Positions 8,763-9,509 of a stretch of 9,509 nucleotides of DNA are shown here, in pieces. The DNA comes from an uncultured Synergistaceae bacterium. Its GTDB lineage: Bacteria; Synergistota; Synergistia; Synergistales; Aminobacteriaceae. The notes below the pieces were generated by a model. It ran no database searches, was not told the DNA's origin, and was given only the letters and a program-made list of their open reading frames with translations. A program made the position numbers and the translations under genes. The stretch covers positions 1 to 9,509 of the forward strand of contig CALMZW010000314.1 of assembly GCA_937870605.1 (NCBI GenBank). Direction: 5' to 3'. Position 1 is the first letter of the stretch. Each line of letters starts with the position of its first letter.

Positions 8763-8791
8763 AAACCGCCGTCATTCATGCCGCCGATCCA

Positions 8792-8820
8792 TTGACAAAC
8801 AATTCTGTTCGTATAATAAT
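8792..8820 (+). promoter_or_regulatory. Near-consensus sigma-70 promoter for the iclR-family gene
   Basis: TTGACA (8792..8797, perfect) is 17 nt from AATAAT (8815..8820, 5/6). The predicted start of transcription is near 8827, giving a leader of about 47 nt. A TATAAT at 8812..8817 also exists but would have a 14-nt spacer. The -10 lies inside the inverted-repeat operator. Confidence 0.75.
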
Positions 8821-8861
8821 GGGACGCAGTGTCCCATTATTGGGTTGACTGTCCCATTTTT
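8815..8861 (+). promoter_or_regulatory. Probable operator: 11-bp inverted repeat plus a third half-site
   Basis: AATAATGGGAC (8815..8825) and GTCCCATTATT (8831..8841) are perfect inverted copies around a 5-nt centre. A third copy, GTCCCATTTTT (8851..8861, 10/11), follows exactly 20 bp after the second, so it lies on the same helix face. The palindrome covers the -10 and the expected transcription start, as for a repressor site. IclR-family proteins often repress their own genes, so autoregulation is the simplest reading. Because the left arm is upstream of the expected start, it is unlikely to act as an RNA hairpin. Confidence 0.7.
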
Positions 8862-8873
8862 CGGAGGCTTCGC

Positions 8874-9509
8874 ATGACACAGGTCGACGCAAACGAAAAG
8901 GCAAACGGCGCGCTCAAGGTGACCGCAATCATGGAGGCGCTCTGTTCCTCCGGAACTCCCCTCTCTGTCCGGGAGGTCGAGGAGTCCGCCGACGTTCCCA
9001 GGAGCACCGCACATCGTCTGCTCATCTCGCTGGAGTCCTGCGGCTGGGCGTTCCGCGACCCCCTTACGAACGGATACCGTCCGGGCATTCGCTTTCTCCT
9101 CCTTTCGAGCCGCTCGTCGCTGTACGACGCCCTGATCCGCACCGCCGAACCGGAAATGACGGACCTCATGCGTTCCACCGGAAACACCGTCACCCTCAGC
9201 GTCCGGGAGGGATGCCTCGGGTTTTGCATCTTCACGGTCGAACCCGCGACTCCGGTCAAATTCACCGCTCGCAGGGGCCTGTCCGTCCCGTTGCACGCCG
9301 GCGCCACGGGGAAGATCCTTCTCGCCTACGCGCCGGAAGAGATTCGTTCCCGCGTTCTCTCGTCGCCGCTTCCCTCCCCGCTCGGAGGAGACGATGCGGA
9401 CCCGGTCCGCCTGCGGGAGGACCTGGAGAGAATTCGCGCGCAGGGGTACGCCGTAAGCCGCGAGGAGTGGATGTCGCACGCAGGGGATATCAGCGTCCCG
9501 CTGTTCGAC
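8874..9509 (+). CDS. IclR-family transcriptional regulator, partial (C-terminus beyond the right edge)
   Basis: 212 residues are visible of a family usually about 250 long, so about 40 are missing. A winged helix-turn-helix lies at about 13-75, with the recognition helix near V41-P-R-S-T-A-H-R-L-L. The IclR effector-binding domain follows: T-V-T-L-S-V-R-E-G (105-113), R-R-G-L-S-V-P-L-H-A-G-A-T-G-K-I-L-L (133-150) and G-Y-A-V-S-R-E-E-W (191-199) ahead of G-D-I-S-V-P-L-F. These proteins bind DNA as dimers or tetramers and respond to small carbon compounds; the ligand cannot be told here. The ATG at 8874 sits 6 nt after GGAGG. The palindromic site over its own promoter suggests autorepression. 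The genes it controls probably lie to the right of the window. Confidence 0.93.
   Translation, partial: MTQVDANEKANGALKVTAIMEALCSSGTPLSVREVEESADVPRSTAHRLLISLESCGWAFRDPLTNGYRPGIRFLLLSSRSSLYDALIRTAEPEMTDLMRSTGNTVTLSVREGCLGFCIFTVEPATPVKFTARRGLSVPLHAGATGKILLAYAPEEIRSRVLSSPLPSPLGGDDADPVRLREDLERIRAQGYAVSREEWMSHAGDISVPLFD

Noticed and set aside
8815..8841. The 11-bp inverted repeat as a terminator for larE
   Set aside because: No T-tract follows, and it coincides with the -10 of a near-consensus promoter, so an operator fits better.
8772..9479. 235-codon minus-strand reading frame opposite the iclR-family gene
   Set aside because: It runs through the promoter and operator and lies antisense to a clear IclR protein.

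Overview
This is a high-GC, gene-dense bacterial window with no RNA genes, mobile elements or CRISPR. A secreted MsrA and a sensor kinase with two membrane segments and an outer sensor domain suggest a cell that exports proteins to an envelope compartment. The in-frame UGA of the MsrA gene, placed exactly at the catalytic residue, suggests an organism that inserts selenocysteine. Together with a MoeA-like molybdopterin protein, LarE and an IclR regulator, this fits an anaerobe. Synergistota or a Clostridia-like lineage is my guess; nothing in the window proves it.

Layout: seven genes lie on the minus strand from about 7.7 kb down to 1. In transcription order they are mnmA (tRNA 2-thiolation), a small GIY-YIG protein, a PLP aminotransferase, a selenocysteine msrA, a large hybrid histidine kinase, a REC response regulator without a complete output domain, and the start of a MoeA-like gene that runs off the left edge. 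The first three are joined by two successive 4-nt GTGA stop/start overlaps. The aminotransferase and msrA are 42 nt apart, msrA and the kinase 98-99 nt apart (with two inverted repeats between), and the kinase and regulator 7 nt apart. The MoeA-like gene has its own strong extended -10 promoter. On the plus strand, larE diverges from mnmA across a 0.17 kb gap. Further right an iclR-family gene, cut by the right edge, follows a near-consensus promoter whose -10 lies in a perfect 11-bp inverted repeat.

The main result is the msrA gene (4292..5023). Simple ORF calling would break it into a truncated gene without its active site. Read through the UGA at residue 49, it is a complete exported methionine sulfoxide reductase with G-Sec-F-W-G in place of the usual G-C-F-W-G and no cysteine anywhere. 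A hairpin lies at a suitable distance just after the UGA. The window also holds two PP-loop sulfur-transfer enzymes (MnmA and LarE) in divergent orientation, so sulfur/selenium chemistry recurs. I infer no shared pathway beyond that. No stretch above 300 bases lacks a gene.
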